Origin: Fidelibacterota bacterium
Lineage (GTDB): Bacteria; Fidelibacterota; UBA8477; JABMPR01
Assembly: GCA_030596225.1 (NCBI GenBank)
Contig: JAUVKO010000096.1
Coordinates: 1 to 7,548 of the forward strand
Reading direction: 5' to 3'
Length of the DNA stretch: 7,548 nucleotides
Shown: positions 1-6,705 of the stretch, in pieces
Position numbering within the stretch: position 1 is the first letter of the stretch
How the letters are laid out: every line of letters starts with the position of its first letter
Translations under genes and position numbers: made by a program
Notes under the pieces: model-generated
Databases searched by the model: none
Told to the model about the DNA's origin: nothing
What the model saw: the letters and a program-made list of their open reading frames with translations, nothing else

Positions 1-2140
1 CATCTATCATGATGGAAAGATCACGTTCCACAGTTGGAAATACGGAAACTTTCTCATATTTAATCATGTAGTCCAGGCCAAGATTAGAGGGTATATAGAC
101 CTCTGCATAAACACCCAGTATCGTATTGGACTCTTTATCAAGCCCTTTCAGATCCCCCAGTACACCAATCCGCTTCTCTCCCTGCATTACATTCAAGGCA
201 TTTTCAAAAAGTGGATGATCAATGATCTGGAATGTCACTTTTTTCTTGAAAAGTTCATTGAAAAGTGAGTACAATAGTCCTTTCATATGAAATATATCAG
301 CCGGCACTGCCTGCTGCGACCATTGTTGGACTTGCATATCACCCGCTAAGAATAATGCTAGATGCGAATGTTCACGAGCCCCGGTATCTGTGTTTGTATC
401 AACAGTGCTAACCTGTCCTAATTCAAAGAGCTTAAGGTCGTTCTGACGGCGATTCAAATTATAGCTGGCTGCTTTCACCATTCCCACCAATAGTGAAGTC
501 CGCATTGATGCCATTTCGTTGGTAAGTGGATTGGCCAGGATAAGTGCTTCTTCATCACCAAATACTGTTGGATGCTCATCACCACCTACCAGACTATTCC
601 CGTATATCTGATTAAAACCAGTGGCTGCCAGATGATCAATGATCTTCTCACGCATAATATCCGGTGTCACCTTGCTTATTTTATTAGCAATGCTGAAATG
701 TTCCGGAATTGGGATATTGTCATAGCCATAAACTCGACCAATTTCCTCAATGAGATCGATCTCTCGAGTGATATCAGGACGGAAAGTTGGAGCAATAACT
801 AAAAAGGTGTTGTCCCCATTTTCCTGGACATCCATACCAAGACCCTTAAATATCTTCAGCATTACCTGTGCAGCTATTTTTGTCCCCAGGATCTTATTGC
901 AGCGGTCTACTCTGAAATCAATCTCCTGCGAAAGAATTTCTTGTGGATATGTATCGACCTGTCCCCTTGTGATCTCGCCCCCTGCCAATTCAACAATGAG
1001 ACCAGCTAAACGATCCAGTGCATACGGGATACCATTGGGATCTGTCCCTCGTTCAAATCGATGACTTGCGTCAGTTGACAGTTGTAACTTTCGGGCACCA
1101 CGCCTAACCACAACAGGATCAAAATAGGCGCTTTCCAGTAGAAGGTCAGTTGTATCGTCTTTGACTTCAGAATTCACTCCACCCATAATACCTGCTACAG
1201 CAACCGGCTTTTTACCATCACAGATCAAGAGGACGCTCTCATCTAATTCACGCTCTTTTCCGTCCAGAGTAGTGATCTTCTCATTCTTCTCTGCCATACG
1301 CACTACAATTATTCCGCCTTCGATATAGCGCAAATCAAAGGTATGTAGTGGGTGTCCCGTTTCCATGAGAACATAATTGGCTGCATCGACAACGTTATTA
1401 ATGGAACGTATGCCAACGGCTTGCAAACGCTGACTTAACCAAACGGGTGATTCAGCTATTGTAATATTTCGTATAAGTCGAGCTGCATAACGTGGACAAG
1501 CAGCGGCATCTTCTATCTCAACCTTAAGAAGGTCAGCAGTAAGCTGTTCCGATTCATCCAGATCGACTTCAGGTTTATTAATATTTGTGCCTAATAGTGC
1601 TGCCAGATCCCGAGCTACACCAATGTGACCCAGAGCATCAGATCTATCAGGAGTAAGATCCAGCTCCAGGGAGACATCATTCCCGGAAAGATAATTTGTC
1701 ATATCCATTCCGGGACTGGCGGCTTCATCAAGCACCATGATCCCGGCATGATCAGTGGAAAGCTCCAGCTCACGCTCTGAGCAGATCATCCCATGCGATA
1801 GAACGCCTCTCAATTTGGCCTTTTTTATAGTTAAGCCTTCCGGAAAAGTTGTTCCTATGGTTGCGACAGGAACTTTCTGTCCAGCGGCAATATTGGGTGC
1901 TCCACAAATGATCTGCTGTGGTTCCCCACTCCCAATATCGACTGTACAAACACTTAACTTATCAGCATCAGGATGTTTTTCTCTTGAAATGACATAGCCT
2001 ACCTTGATCGATCTAAAGAAATCAGGAAACTGTTCCACAATATTTGCCTCAAGACCGGCTGCTGTCAGCTTTTCAGCAACTTCAAGTGGACTTAGGTCAA
2101 AATCGAGATACTGTTTAAGCCAATTGTAGGAAATATTCAT
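1..2140 (-). CDS. pheT: Phenylalanyl-tRNA synthetase beta subunit, C-terminus cut by window edge
   Basis: This is the beta subunit of the alpha2-beta2 phenylalanyl-tRNA synthetase, which charges tRNA-Phe in the cytoplasm and edits mischarged Tyr-tRNA-Phe. The frame is open from an ATG at 2140 to the left edge (713 codons). Bacterial PheT is usually near 800 residues, so about 85 are missing. Visible domains are: an N-terminal MNISYNWLKQYLDFDL start; the EMAP-II-like tRNA-binding OB fold at about 40-150 (HPDADKLSVCTVD at 56-68, ICGAPN, LSHGMICSERELELS at 114-128); LDLTPDRSDALGHIGVARDL at 160-179; the B3/B4 editing domain at about 212-385; the B5 domain at about 405-475 (FRPDITREIDLIEEIGRVYG); the catalytic-like core; and the start of the FDX-ACB anticodon-binding domain (FPTVERDLSIMID, 701-713). 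The RBS is weak (AGGG, about 9 nt upstream). It follows pheS after a 189-nt repeat-filled spacer. Confidence 0.97.
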   Translation of the reverse strand, partial: MNISYNWLKQYLDFDLSPLEVAEKLTAAGLEANIVEQFPDFFRSIKVGYVISREKHPDADKLSVCTVDIGSGEPQQIICGAPNIAAGQKVPVATIGTTFPEGLTIKKAKLRGVLSHGMICSERELELSTDHAGIMVLDEAASPGMDMTNYLSGNDVSLELDLTPDRSDALGHIGVARDLAALLGTNINKPEVDLDESEQLTADLLKVEIEDAAACPRYAARLIRNITIAESPVWLSQRLQAVGIRSINNVVDAANYVLMETGHPLHTFDLRYIEGGIIVVRMAEKNEKITTLDGKERELDESVLLICDGKKPVAVAGIMGGVNSEVKDDTTDLLLESAYFDPVVVRRGARKLQLSTDASHRFERGTDPNGIPYALDRLAGLIVELAGGEITRGQVDTYPQEILSQEIDFRVDRCNKILGTKIAAQVMLKIFKGLGMDVQENGDNTFLVIAPTFRPDITREIDLIEEIGRVYGYDNIPIPEHFSIANKISKVTPDIMREKIIDHLAATGFNQIYGNSLVGGDEHPTVFGDEEALILANPLTNEMASMRTSLLVGMVKAASYNLNRRQNDLKLFELGQVSTVDTNTDTGAREHSHLALFLAGDMQVQQWSQQAVPADIFHMKGLLYSLFNELFKKKVTFQIIDHPLFENALNVMQGEKRIGVLGDLKGLDKESNTILGVYAEVYIPSNLGLDYMIKYEKVSVFPTVERDLSIMID

Positions 2141-2158
2141 TTTATTTACCCTATAATA

Positions 2159-2276
2159 GTCATCGCGAGTGCATGAAGCACGTCATCTCGAGCGGAGTCG
2201 AGAGACGAAGTGCGATGACCGATGCCAGTCCAATCTAAAATAGATTTCATATCTCTCTACTCCGCTCGGGATGACG
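2159..2276. repeat. Composite inverted repeat in the pheS-pheT spacer
   Basis: Two 25-nt arms, 2181-2205 and 2252-2276, are reverse complements at 23 of 25 positions; the core is GTCATCYCGAGCGGAGT. The left arm alone also folds, with TCTCGA (2186-2191) pairing to TCGAGA (2198-2203). It is enclosed by a second, shorter inverted pair, GTCATCGC (2159-2166) and GCGATGAC (2212-2219), which looks like part of a GTCATYGCGAG-type dispersed element interrupted by the GAGCGGAGTCGAG-type element. Similar short GTCAT-ended palindromes are common dispersed intergenic repeats in many bacterial genomes. Here it fills most of the gap between pheS and pheT, so it would be transcribed and could affect pheT expression or mRNA stability. 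It has no T-run, so it is not a canonical terminator. Confidence 0.8.
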
Positions 2277-2329
2277 AATATGGCTGTGTCATCTTGTATA
2301 GTTGCATGCACTTTTCTTATGTACTTCAG

Positions 2330-3343
2330 CTAAAATTGTTTTAAAAAGCGAACATCATTCTCAAAAAAAAGGCGAATATCGTTAATACCATACTTGAGCA
2401 TGGCAATTCTTTCAATACCCATCCCAAAGGCATATCCTGTATATTTTTCAGAATCATAGCCGACTGATTGGAAGACATTTGGATCTACCATTCCACAACC
2501 CATGATTTCCAGCCAGCCGGTCTGTTTGCAGACACGACAGCCTTTCCCACCACACAGAAAGCAGGATACGTCAACCTCGTTACTTGGTTCTGTAAAGGGA
2601 AAGAAGCTGGGGCGGAAACGCAATTTAACGTCCTCACCAAAATATTCATGGCAGAACAACTCAAGAGTTGCCTTAAGCTCACCATGGGTCACATGCTCAT
2701 CAACATAGAGACCCTCAACCTGGTGAAACAGACAATAATGCCCTGCGTCGATGGCTTCATTGCGATAAACACGTCCAGGCATAATGGATCTAATTGGGGG
2801 CTGATCCTCCAGCATCAAGCGAATCTGCACCGGAGAAGTGTGCGTCCTTAATACGGAACCATTCTCAAGAAAGAAGGTATCCTGCATATCACGAGCAGGA
2901 TGTTCCGGTGGGAAATTAAGAGCATCAAAATTATGCCATTGGGTCTCGATCTCCGGTCCTTCGGTCACAGAAAAGCCCAAGCGGTGAAAGATGGATTTTA
3001 TATCTCTCAATGTTTGCTCAAGGGGATGGATATTTCCACGCTGATATGCAACACCGGGGAGACTTGCATCTAATCCGGATGATACATCAGCTCCAGATCT
3101 TGGACCTGATAGCAGTGCATCAATAGTCTCTTGAACTTCCTGCTTCAACTTATTGACCAAATTGCCAAACTCACCTTTACGGGCAGGTTCAACATCTTTG
3201 ATCTGCTTAAAGAGGTCGTTGAGAACACCCTTGCGTCCCAAATATTGTTGCTTGATCCGCTCTAAATCAGAAAGCGCTGGACTCGATGCCAACGCTTGCT
3301 TGAATTCTGAGCGTAATTCGTCAGCTTTTTGAAAAAGCGACAT
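2330..3343 (-). CDS. pheS: Phenylalanyl-tRNA synthetase alpha subunit
   Basis: This is the catalytic alpha subunit of the class II phenylalanyl-tRNA synthetase, which makes Phe-tRNA-Phe from Phe, ATP and tRNA and partners with PheT. The product is 337 residues, a normal full length. Residues 1-80 form the N-terminal coiled-coil tRNA-binding arm. The class II core follows: HPARDMQDTFFL (148-159), LRTHTSPVQIR (165-175), motif 2 GRVYRNEAIDA followed by FHQVEGL (190-212), FPFTEPSNEVDVSC (248-261) and motif 3 GYAFGMGIERIAMLKYG (303-319). A CxxC-x4-CxxC cluster (C261, C264, C269, C272) sits between motifs 2 and 3; I recall this from PheS of several phyla and it could bind zinc, which is inference. 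ATG at 3343 has AGGA 6 nt upstream. The gene starts 19 nt after rplT, with no terminator between them, so it is co-transcribed. The E. coli pheM leader peptide has no counterpart here. Confidence 0.98.
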   Translation of the reverse strand: MSLFQKADELRSEFKQALASSPALSDLERIKQQYLGRKGVLNDLFKQIKDVEPARKGEFGNLVNKLKQEVQETIDALLSGPRSGADVSSGLDASLPGVAYQRGNIHPLEQTLRDIKSIFHRLGFSVTEGPEIETQWHNFDALNFPPEHPARDMQDTFFLENGSVLRTHTSPVQIRLMLEDQPPIRSIMPGRVYRNEAIDAGHYCLFHQVEGLYVDEHVTHGELKATLELFCHEYFGEDVKLRFRPSFFPFTEPSNEVDVSCFLCGGKGCRVCKQTGWLEIMGCGMVDPNVFQSVGYDSEKYTGYAFGMGIERIAMLKYGINDIRLFFENDVRFLKQF

Positions 3344-3362
3344 ACGCGATCCTAACGGTGGT

Positions 3363-3707
3363 TTATTTAGCTTTTGCTACAATCGATGTAAAACCGGCAG
3401 GATCTGTTACAGCGATCTCGGCCAACATTTTGCGATTGAGGTCAATACTATTTCTTTTTAAACCATTCATCAATTTAGAATAACTCAGCCCGTTCAAACG
3501 AGCAGCAGCGTTGATCCTGGCTATCCACAAACGACGGAATTGACGTTTACGGTCTTTGCGATCCCTATAGGCATAAACCCAGGCACGTTCAACCGTCTCG
3601 CGAGCTGTCTTGTACAGGCGAGAGCGGGCACCATAATAACCCTTGGCTGCCTTTAGATATTTTTTGTGCCGTCTTTTACGAGCGACGGAACTGCTTGATT
3701 TTGGCAT
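3363..3707 (-). CDS. rplT: 50S ribosomal protein L20
   Basis: L20 (bL20) binds 23S rRNA early in large-subunit assembly. The product is 114 residues, close to the usual 115-118. It shows the family pattern: a basic N-terminal extension (PKSSSSVARKRRHKK), the AKGYYGARSRLYKTA segment, YAYRDRKDRKRQFRRLWIARINAAAR (about 46-71, the highly conserved core), LNGLSYSKLMNGLK, and the C-terminal LNRKMLAEIAVTDPAGFTSIV. The ATG at 3707 is preceded by AGGAG 7 nt upstream. It lies 16 nt after rpmI and 19 nt before pheS. In E. coli and Bacillus, L20 represses this operon through an mRNA structure; I did not see a recognisable L20-binding leader here, and the short gaps leave little room for one. Confidence 0.98.
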   Translation of the reverse strand: MPKSSSSVARKRRHKKYLKAAKGYYGARSRLYKTARETVERAWVYAYRDRKDRKRQFRRLWIARINAAARLNGLSYSKLMNGLKRNSIDLNRKMLAEIAVTDPAGFTSIVAKAK

Positions 3708-3723
3708 TAATAGCTCCTAATAA

Positions 3724-3918
3724 TTAAGCGGATATTGCTTTTTTCACTTTAGCAGCATCGCCACCTGTCAAAAGACCGGATTTACGAAGTTTTCTTTTCT
3801 GCTTCTGTGATTTGTTGTTCTGCATGTGACTGGTAAAAGCTTTATTTCGCTTCACTTTACCTTTACCGGTTAGTTTGAAGCGCTTTTTTGCAGCACGATT
3901 TGATTTCATTTTGGGCAC
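3724..3918 (-). CDS. rpmI: 50S ribosomal protein L35 (GTG start)
   Basis: L35 (bL35) is a small basic large-subunit protein. The 64 residues match the family from the first residue: PKMKSNRAAKKRFKLTGKGKVKRNKAF, then the HMQNNKSQKQKRKLRKSGLL segment. Family members begin MPKMK, so the GTG at 3918 is the start rather than the ATG three codons later. The Shine-Dalgarno GGAGG lies inside the last codons of infC, 9 nt before the GTG. The start is only 2 nt after the infC stop, so translation of the two genes is probably coupled. Confidence 0.97.
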   Translation of the reverse strand: MPKMKSNRAAKKRFKLTGKGKVKRNKAFTSHMQNNKSQKQKRKLRKSGLLTGGDAAKVKKAISA

Positions 3919-3920
3919 GT

Positions 3921-4463
3921 TTAGTTACCTCCCTTTTTCAAGGTGACCACAGTTGTCAGGAATCTGCCTTCCATGGTCGGCGTATGTTCCATTTGTATAT
4001 CTTCTCCCAAAAAACTCATGATCTTAGTCATAAGGATTGGGCCACGATCAAGATAGGCCATTTCACGGCCCCTAAACATGATCGTTAATTTCACTCTATC
4101 TCCAGCATCCAGGAATTCTCGTGCTTTGTTAACCTTGGTCTTAAGATCGTGGTCTTCGATATTAGGCCTGAACCGCACTTCTTTATTCTGAATGATTTTT
4201 TGTTTTTTCTTCGCTTCTTTGGCTTTCTTAGCCCTCTCGTATTTAAACTTGCTGTAGTCTATCAGTTTGCAGACTGGTGGTTTAGCATTAGGGGCAACTT
4301 CAACCAGATCAAGTTCAGCTTTTTCAGATCGCACCAGGGCTTCTTGAATGGGTATTACTCCCACCTGTTCGCCATTCTCATCTACGAGGAGGACCTCGGG
4401 TGCATCGATTTCATCATTAGTTCGGAGTTCTTCTTCCTTAGCATAAACTTTATATTTTTTGAT
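3921..4463 (-). CDS. infC: Translation initiation factor IF-3, ATC start
   Basis: IF3 binds the 30S subunit, keeps it free of 50S and checks the start codon and initiator tRNA. The N-terminal domain runs from about residue 10 to 80 (LRTNDEIDAPEVLLVDENGEQ, then GVIPIQEAL, DLVEVAPNAKPPVCKLIDYSKFKYE). A lysine-rich linker helix follows (about 80-95). The C-terminal domain has KEVRFRPNIEDHDL, DRVKLTIMFRGREMAY and EGRFLTTVVTLKK. No in-frame ATG, GTG or TTG exists between the upstream stop (4476-4478) and a GTG at 4364, and starting at that GTG would remove half of the conserved N domain. An ATC at 4461-4463, with GGAG 7 nt upstream, restores a 180-residue protein, equal to E. coli IF3, whose own start is the rare AUU. 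The start overlaps the thrS end by 14 nt. I take ATC as the start by inference. Confidence 0.95.
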   Translation of the reverse strand: MKKYKVYAKEEELRTNDEIDAPEVLLVDENGEQVGVIPIQEALVRSEKAELDLVEVAPNAKPPVCKLIDYSKFKYERAKKAKEAKKKQKIIQNKEVRFRPNIEDHDLKTKVNKAREFLDAGDRVKLTIMFRGREMAYLDRGPILMTKIMSFLGEDIQMEHTPTMEGRFLTTVVTLKKGGN

Positions 4464-6384
4464 CTGCTCTCTCCCTTATTTCACTTAAAATCTGTTCGCT
4501 CACTTCAGCAAGGTCAAAACTACCGATGTCTCCGGTACCATGACGACGAACACTAACTTTTTTCTCGTCAACTTCACGATCGCCGAGTATAAACATGTAG
4601 GGTACCTTTTCCAACTCAGCTTGCCTGATCTTTTGACCAATTTTATCATTTTTCCAATTGGCATCCACACGAATTCCGGCAGCCCTCATTGTATTTACTA
4701 TTGATCGTGCATAATCTTCATGACGATCAGCAATTGGGATAACCTTCACCTGGATGGGAGCCAACCAGACCGGCATTCTGGCAGCATAATGCTCGATCAG
4801 AATACCCAAAAATCTTTCCAAGCTGCCCACGACAGCACGATGGATCATGACTGGTTGATGATCCTGACCATCTTCACCGGTATAGGTCAATCCAAATCGC
4901 TCAGGCATAGAGAAGTCCAGTTGGACGGTGCCACATTGCCAACTTCTATTTAGCGAATCTTTTATATGAAAGTCAATCTTAGGGCCATAGAAAGCTCCAT
5001 CACCTGGATTGAGTTGATAATCGATACCTCTAGCTTTAAGAACACTCTCCAGCGCACTTTCCGCTTTATCCCAGACTTCCTGAGATCCAATTGATTTCTC
5101 AGGTTTGGTGCTGAGTTCCACATGGATATTATCAAACCCAAAAACAGAATAGACCTCATAGACCTGATCTAAAATATCATCTACCTCGGCTTGAATCTGG
5201 TTCTCAGTGCAAAAAACATGGGCATCGTCCTGAATGAAGGTTCTAACCCGAAACAGACCATGGGTCACACCACTTTTTTCATGACGATGGACCCTGCCAA
5301 ATTCACTCATTTTGATGGGCAGATCCCGATAAGAGCGTGGGACAGCACTATAAACCAATGTGTGACCAGGACAATTCATAGGTTTCACGGCAAAATCACG
5401 ATCATCAATTTTAGTGAAATACATATTTTCACGATAATTATCATAATGACCCGATTGCTTCCACATCTCAGCACTCATAATGAGCGGTGTATTCACCTCT
5501 TCATAATGATGTTGAGTATTGGACTCCCGCACATAATCCAGGATACCATTATAGATAGTGGTTCCTTTAGCATGGAAAAAGGCATTTGCAGGTGCATCAT
5601 CGTGAAAACTGAACCATCCAAGTTCTTTCCCGAGACGACGATGATCTCTCTTTTTAGCTTCTTCCAGAAGGAAAAGATATTTTTTTAGAGATTTCTTATC
5701 ATGAAATGCAGTCCCGTAAATACGGGAAAGCATCTGATTATTCTCATCACCACGCCAGTAAGCCCCTGCCACACTCAAAAGTTTAAACGCACCGGCGCGT
5801 TTTGTACTTGGAATATGGGGACCGCGACAAAGATCAATAAATTCACCCTGCTCATAAACAGAGATCACCTCTCCTTCAGGAAGTTCAGAAATAATCTCAA
5901 CTTTGTAAGTCTCATTCATCTCCTGAAAACGGGTGATCGCTTCTTCACGTGATAGCTCCAGACGCTTAACCGGCAGGTCCTCATTGATGATCTTCTGCAT
6001 TTCAGCCTCAATGGCTATTAGTTGATCATCATTAAACGGTTTCTCGATATCAAAATCGTAGTAAAATCCATTTTCAATAGATGGACCGATGGTAACCTTC
6101 ACCTCAGGATATAGACGTTTCACTGCCTGAGCCATAATGTGAGAAGTACTATGGAGCAAAATCTCGTGTGCTTCAGGATCCATTGCCTTAATAAAGACAA
6201 TAGATGAATCCTCAATTAGCTCAGTTGCCAGATCCACAACACGTTCATTGACACGCGCTGCAATCAGCTGCTTTTCAAATTGGGGACTTATTTCCCGGGC
6301 AATTTCGAATGCACGAATACCAGACGGCTTTTCTTCCATTCGGCCATCTGGGTATGTGATCTGTATATTCCCATTCGCGTTCAT
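4450..6384 (-). CDS. thrS: Threonyl-tRNA synthetase
   Basis: This class II synthetase charges tRNA-Thr and hydrolyses Ser-tRNA-Thr. At 644 residues it is full length (E. coli 642). The domains are: TGS (about 8-66, starting IQITYPDG); the editing domain (about 70-235) with HSTSH (H78, H82) and CRGPH (C186, H190), matching the four known editing-site residues; the catalytic core (about 250-540) with VKPMNCPGH (C338), motif 2 RVHRHEKSG then RVRTFIQDDAHVF (H389) and motif 3 IHRAVVGSLERFLGILIEHY (H515); and the HGTP anticodon-binding domain from about 541. C338, H389 and H515 correspond to the catalytic zinc ligands. ATG at 6384 is chosen because later ATGs cut into the TGS strand. It has no Shine-Dalgarno at proper distance: the tRNA-Val 3' end lies only 7 nt upstream. 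Confidence 0.98.
   Translation of the reverse strand: MNANGNIQITYPDGRMEEKPSGIRAFEIAREISPQFEKQLIAARVNERVVDLATELIEDSSIVFIKAMDPEAHEILLHSTSHIMAQAVKRLYPEVKVTIGPSIENGFYYDFDIEKPFNDDQLIAIEAEMQKIINEDLPVKRLELSREEAITRFQEMNETYKVEIISELPEGEVISVYEQGEFIDLCRGPHIPSTKRAGAFKLLSVAGAYWRGDENNQMLSRIYGTAFHDKKSLKKYLFLLEEAKKRDHRRLGKELGWFSFHDDAPANAFFHAKGTTIYNGILDYVRESNTQHHYEEVNTPLIMSAEMWKQSGHYDNYRENMYFTKIDDRDFAVKPMNCPGHTLVYSAVPRSYRDLPIKMSEFGRVHRHEKSGVTHGLFRVRTFIQDDAHVFCTENQIQAEVDDILDQVYEVYSVFGFDNIHVELSTKPEKSIGSQEVWDKAESALESVLKARGIDYQLNPGDGAFYGPKIDFHIKDSLNRSWQCGTVQLDFSMPERFGLTYTGEDGQDHQPVMIHRAVVGSLERFLGILIEHYAARMPVWLAPIQVKVIPIADRHEDYARSIVNTMRAAGIRVDANWKNDKIGQKIRQAELEKVPYMFILGDREVDEKKVSVRRHGTGDIGSFDLAEVSEQILSEIRERADQKI
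4471..4477 (-). promoter_or_regulatory. Shine-Dalgarno sequence of infC, inside thrS
   Basis: AAGGGAG on the minus strand, within the last thrS codons. Its GGAG core ends 7 nt before the ATC at 4461-4463, an ideal spacing. It decides the infC start, because no standard start codon lies in frame near it. Confidence 0.8.
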
Positions 6385-6391
6385 TCTTCTG

Positions 6392-6465
6392 TGGGCGATA
6401 CTGGACTCGAACCAGTGACTCCTTGCATGTCAAGCAAGTACTCTAACCACCTGAGCTAATCACCC
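6392..6465 (-). tRNA. tRNA-Val (anticodon GAC)
   Basis: A complete cloverleaf of 74 nt is visible. The acceptor stem is GGGTGAT with ATCGCCC (one T-G wobble at pair 4-69). The D arm is GCTC-AGGTGGTTA-GAGT. The anticodon arm is CTTGC-TTGACAT-GCAAG, with anticodon GAC at 6429-6431. The variable loop has 5 nt, the T arm is ACTGG-TTCGAGT-CCAGT, and the discriminator is A. The 3' CCA is not encoded (the next bases are CAG), so it would be added after transcription. The GAC anticodon reads GUC and GUU valine codons. The tRNA lies 7 nt upstream of thrS on the same strand, with no room for a terminator, so a dicistronic tRNA-mRNA transcript is likely. Confidence 0.97.
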
Positions 6466-6540
6466 CACTTTTTAATTATGAATGGTGAATTGTAAATGAT
6501 AAATGACTTCATTCATTGATTCTCCATCCATCTTTCAATA
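6466..6540. other. AT-rich spacer directly upstream of tRNA-Val
   Basis: No gene. The stretch is AT-rich and quasi-repetitive, with variations on words like AATGAATG, AAATGATAAATGA and GAATTGTAAATG. Such near-repeats are common in AT-rich bacterial spacers. I could not assign a convincing -35/-10 pair for the tRNA here. Confidence 0.5.
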
Positions 6541-6561
6541 AACTGCCGTTACCGGCAAGTT
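6541..6561 (-). other. Hairpin with GUAA tetraloop
   Basis: On the minus strand AAC-TTGCCG-GTAA-CGGCAGTT folds into an 8-bp stem with one bulged T and a GTAA loop. GTAA is a GNRA tetraloop only on the minus strand, the direction in which tRNA-Val and thrS are read, which suggests it works as RNA in their leader. No T-run follows, so it is not an intrinsic terminator. Its function is unknown. Confidence 0.5.
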
Positions 6562-6583
6562 CTTCACAATAATGGCAGGTTTT

Positions 6584-6705
6584 TAACCACCTGCTTGTCA
6601 CGGCGTAGTTGCCAAACGAAGCCGGACTTGTCACGGCGTAGTCGCTAGACGTAGACGGACTTGTCCCGGCGTAGTCCGCAAGACGAAGCCGGAAGCTAAT
6701 CACCC
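6584..6705 (-). pseudogene. Broken copy of the tRNA-Val 5' part, split by a repeat array
   Basis: Bases 6694-6705 and 6584-6593 together reproduce 22 contiguous bases of the intact tRNA-Val gene (6444-6465): the acceptor 5' strand, the start of the D stem and the D loop. The two parts are separated exactly by the 100-bp repeat array 6594-6693, with no bases lost or gained at the junctions. Similarity continues weakly on the 5' side (a TTAAAAA run beside both copies). Beyond TAACCACCTG on the plus strand the 3' part of the tRNA is absent, so nothing functional remains. Because many tRNAs share this 5' sequence, the source could be another tRNA gene. Confidence 0.65.
6594..6693. repeat. Array of three 33-34-bp hairpin repeats
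   Basis: There are three tandem units, 6594-6626, 6627-6659 and 6660-6693, each starting CTTGTCMCGGCGTAGT and ending GACGGA or GCCGGA. Unit 3 folds best: CCGGC pairs with GCCGG and GTC with GAC, separated by a symmetric GTA/GAA internal loop, with apical loop CGCAA. Unit 1 keeps most of the stem; unit 2 has mismatches. The units are more GC-rich than their surroundings. The design (short palindrome, CGTAG...CGAAG, intergenic, tandem) resembles REP-like or BIME-like dispersed elements. It is not a CRISPR: there are no spacers. Confidence 0.85.

Noticed and set aside
2468..2851. Plus-strand ORF of 127 codons opposite pheS, and other plus-strand ORFs opposite thrS, infC and pheT.
   Set aside because: They lie wholly opposite strongly conserved genes, resemble no family, and are explained by codon use on the other strand.
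6392..6465. The tRNA as a thrS operator that mimics tRNA, as in E. coli thrS autoregulation.
   Set aside because: The cloverleaf is complete and canonical, with a valine GAC anticodon rather than a threonine one, so it is a genuine tRNA gene. A role of its processing in thrS expression remains possible.
6594..6693. A CRISPR array.
   Set aside because: The 33-34-bp units abut with no spacers, there are only three, and they vary internally.
6584..6705. An integrative-element attachment site made from tRNA-Val.
   Set aside because: Integrases usually duplicate the tRNA 3' end; here the 5' part is repeated, and no integrase or cargo lies between the copies.
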